This document shows positions 63,644-64,000 of a stretch of DNA of 64,000 bases, in pieces. A model generated the notes under the pieces. The model saw only the letters and a list, made by a program, of their open reading frames with translations, was not told where the DNA came from and did not search any database. A program made the position numbers and the translations under genes. The stretch is from Bacillota bacterium (GTDB lineage Bacteria; Bacillota; Clostridia; Acetivibrionales; Acetivibrionaceae), in contig JAEWSG010000142.1 in assembly GCA_023398495.1 (NCBI GenBank), positions 1 through 64,000 of the forward strand. Direction: 5' to 3'. Each line of letters begins with the position of its first letter. Position 1 is the stretch's first letter.

Positions 63644-64000
63644 TCACAGTGTATTATTTACACCGATTCTGAATTTTTTCAATCGAATTACTACCATTAA
63701 TGAAAATAAGATCAGAAAAACTATCTGAACGAATATTCCCTGTTTGAACATAACCAATATACTATAAAGACCAAAACCCAATGAAAATCCCTCTACTAAA
63801 TGTAACCCTTTTTTTATCTCAAATTCTTTCTTTTTTTTAATAATTTTTTTAAGCTGACTCCCTGCAAATCTTGCTATAAAAATCAAACTGCTCTTATTGT
63901 TGAAGGCTGCAGAAGTTATAAATGACAGAAATAATGCCGCACTAAAGATAGCATTACCCATCAGCATTGAAAAAAGAAGAGCTATGAATGCACCAATAAG
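63644..64000 (-). CDS. Membrane protein, partial at window edge
   Basis: The frame stays open to the right edge (LIGAFIALLFSM precedes the first internal Met), so the gene starts beyond the window and only its last 118 or so codons are seen. Hydrophobic helices lie at both ends (FIALLFSMLMGNAIFSAAL and IVFLILFSLMVVIRL) around a basic segment (LKKIIKKKKEFEIKK). The family is unknown. Confidence 0.7.
   Translation of the reverse strand, partial: LIGAFIALLFSMLMGNAIFSAALFLSFITSAAFNNKSSLIFIARFAGSQLKKIIKKKKEFEIKKGLHLVEGFSLGFGLYSILVMFKQGIFVQIVFLILFSLMVVIRLKKFRIGVNNTL

Overview
The window reads as chromosome from a low-GC, spore-forming, cellulolytic clostridium of the Acetivibrio/Hungateiclostridium (Clostridium thermocellum) type. 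The evidence is a secreted dockerin protein, sporulation genes (spoVS, dpaA/dpaB, cotJABC, spoIIIE/ftsK, ylzJ-tepA) and the Firmicutes order rny-ymdB-spoVS and rpsO-pnp-M16 peptidase-dpaAB. No tRNA, rRNA or CRISPR array was seen. Nearly all genes lie on the minus strand. The exceptions are one TPR membrane protein, the cotJ operon and its truncated copies.

Layout. 0.1-4.3 kb: secreted proteins (dockerin/FnIII protein, a VWA-like protein with a large inserted beta-rich domain, a copper-amine-oxidase-N stalk protein). 4.4-11.4 kb: spoVS, ymdB, rny, a half-Rad50-like ATPase, folD and a YgiQ radical SAM protein with a 15-bp minisatellite tail. 11.6-17.4 kb: a TMTC-like GT-C/TPR protein, ftsK/spoIIIE, ylzJ, tepA. 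17.6-30.1 kb: a type IV pilus cluster (pilB, pilT, pilC, major pilin, minor pilins, pilN, pilO, a giant PilX-like protein, a lipoprotein) with no pilM or pilD in view. 30.6-37.3 kb: dpaB, dpaA, M16 peptidase, pnp, rpsO, Nit2-like amidase. 37.4-38.5 kb: cotJA-cotJB-cotJC on the plus strand.

38.1-54.7 kb is an accessory island. A 512-bp segment holding the 3' two-thirds of cotJC plus its terminator is repeated almost exactly at 51.7 kb, and a third decayed piece lies at 54.4 kb. Between the first two copies are a zeta-toxin/antitoxin pair with the toxin frameshifted in its Walker A loop, a KilA-N pseudogene, an Rpn-family nuclease, and a four-gene minus-strand operon. That operon encodes a JetA-like kleisin, a small JetB/MukE-like protein (DUF6063-like), a 1459-aa MukB/JetC-like SMC ATPase and a SNF2 helicase, probably followed by a UPF0158 protein. 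Between the second and third copies is an AAA-ATPase/PD-(D/E)XK protein. The SMC operon is the best candidate for an undescribed system. It looks like a Wadjet-type condensin without the JetD TOPRIM nuclease, with a SNF2 translocase in its place.

54.8-64 kb: a minus-strand envelope or stress cluster (1270-aa secreted/membrane protein, zinc-ribbon proteins, a DUF5050-like sensor, a DUF2207 protein, LemA) and an edge-truncated membrane protein. All assignments come from reading motifs; no database search was run.
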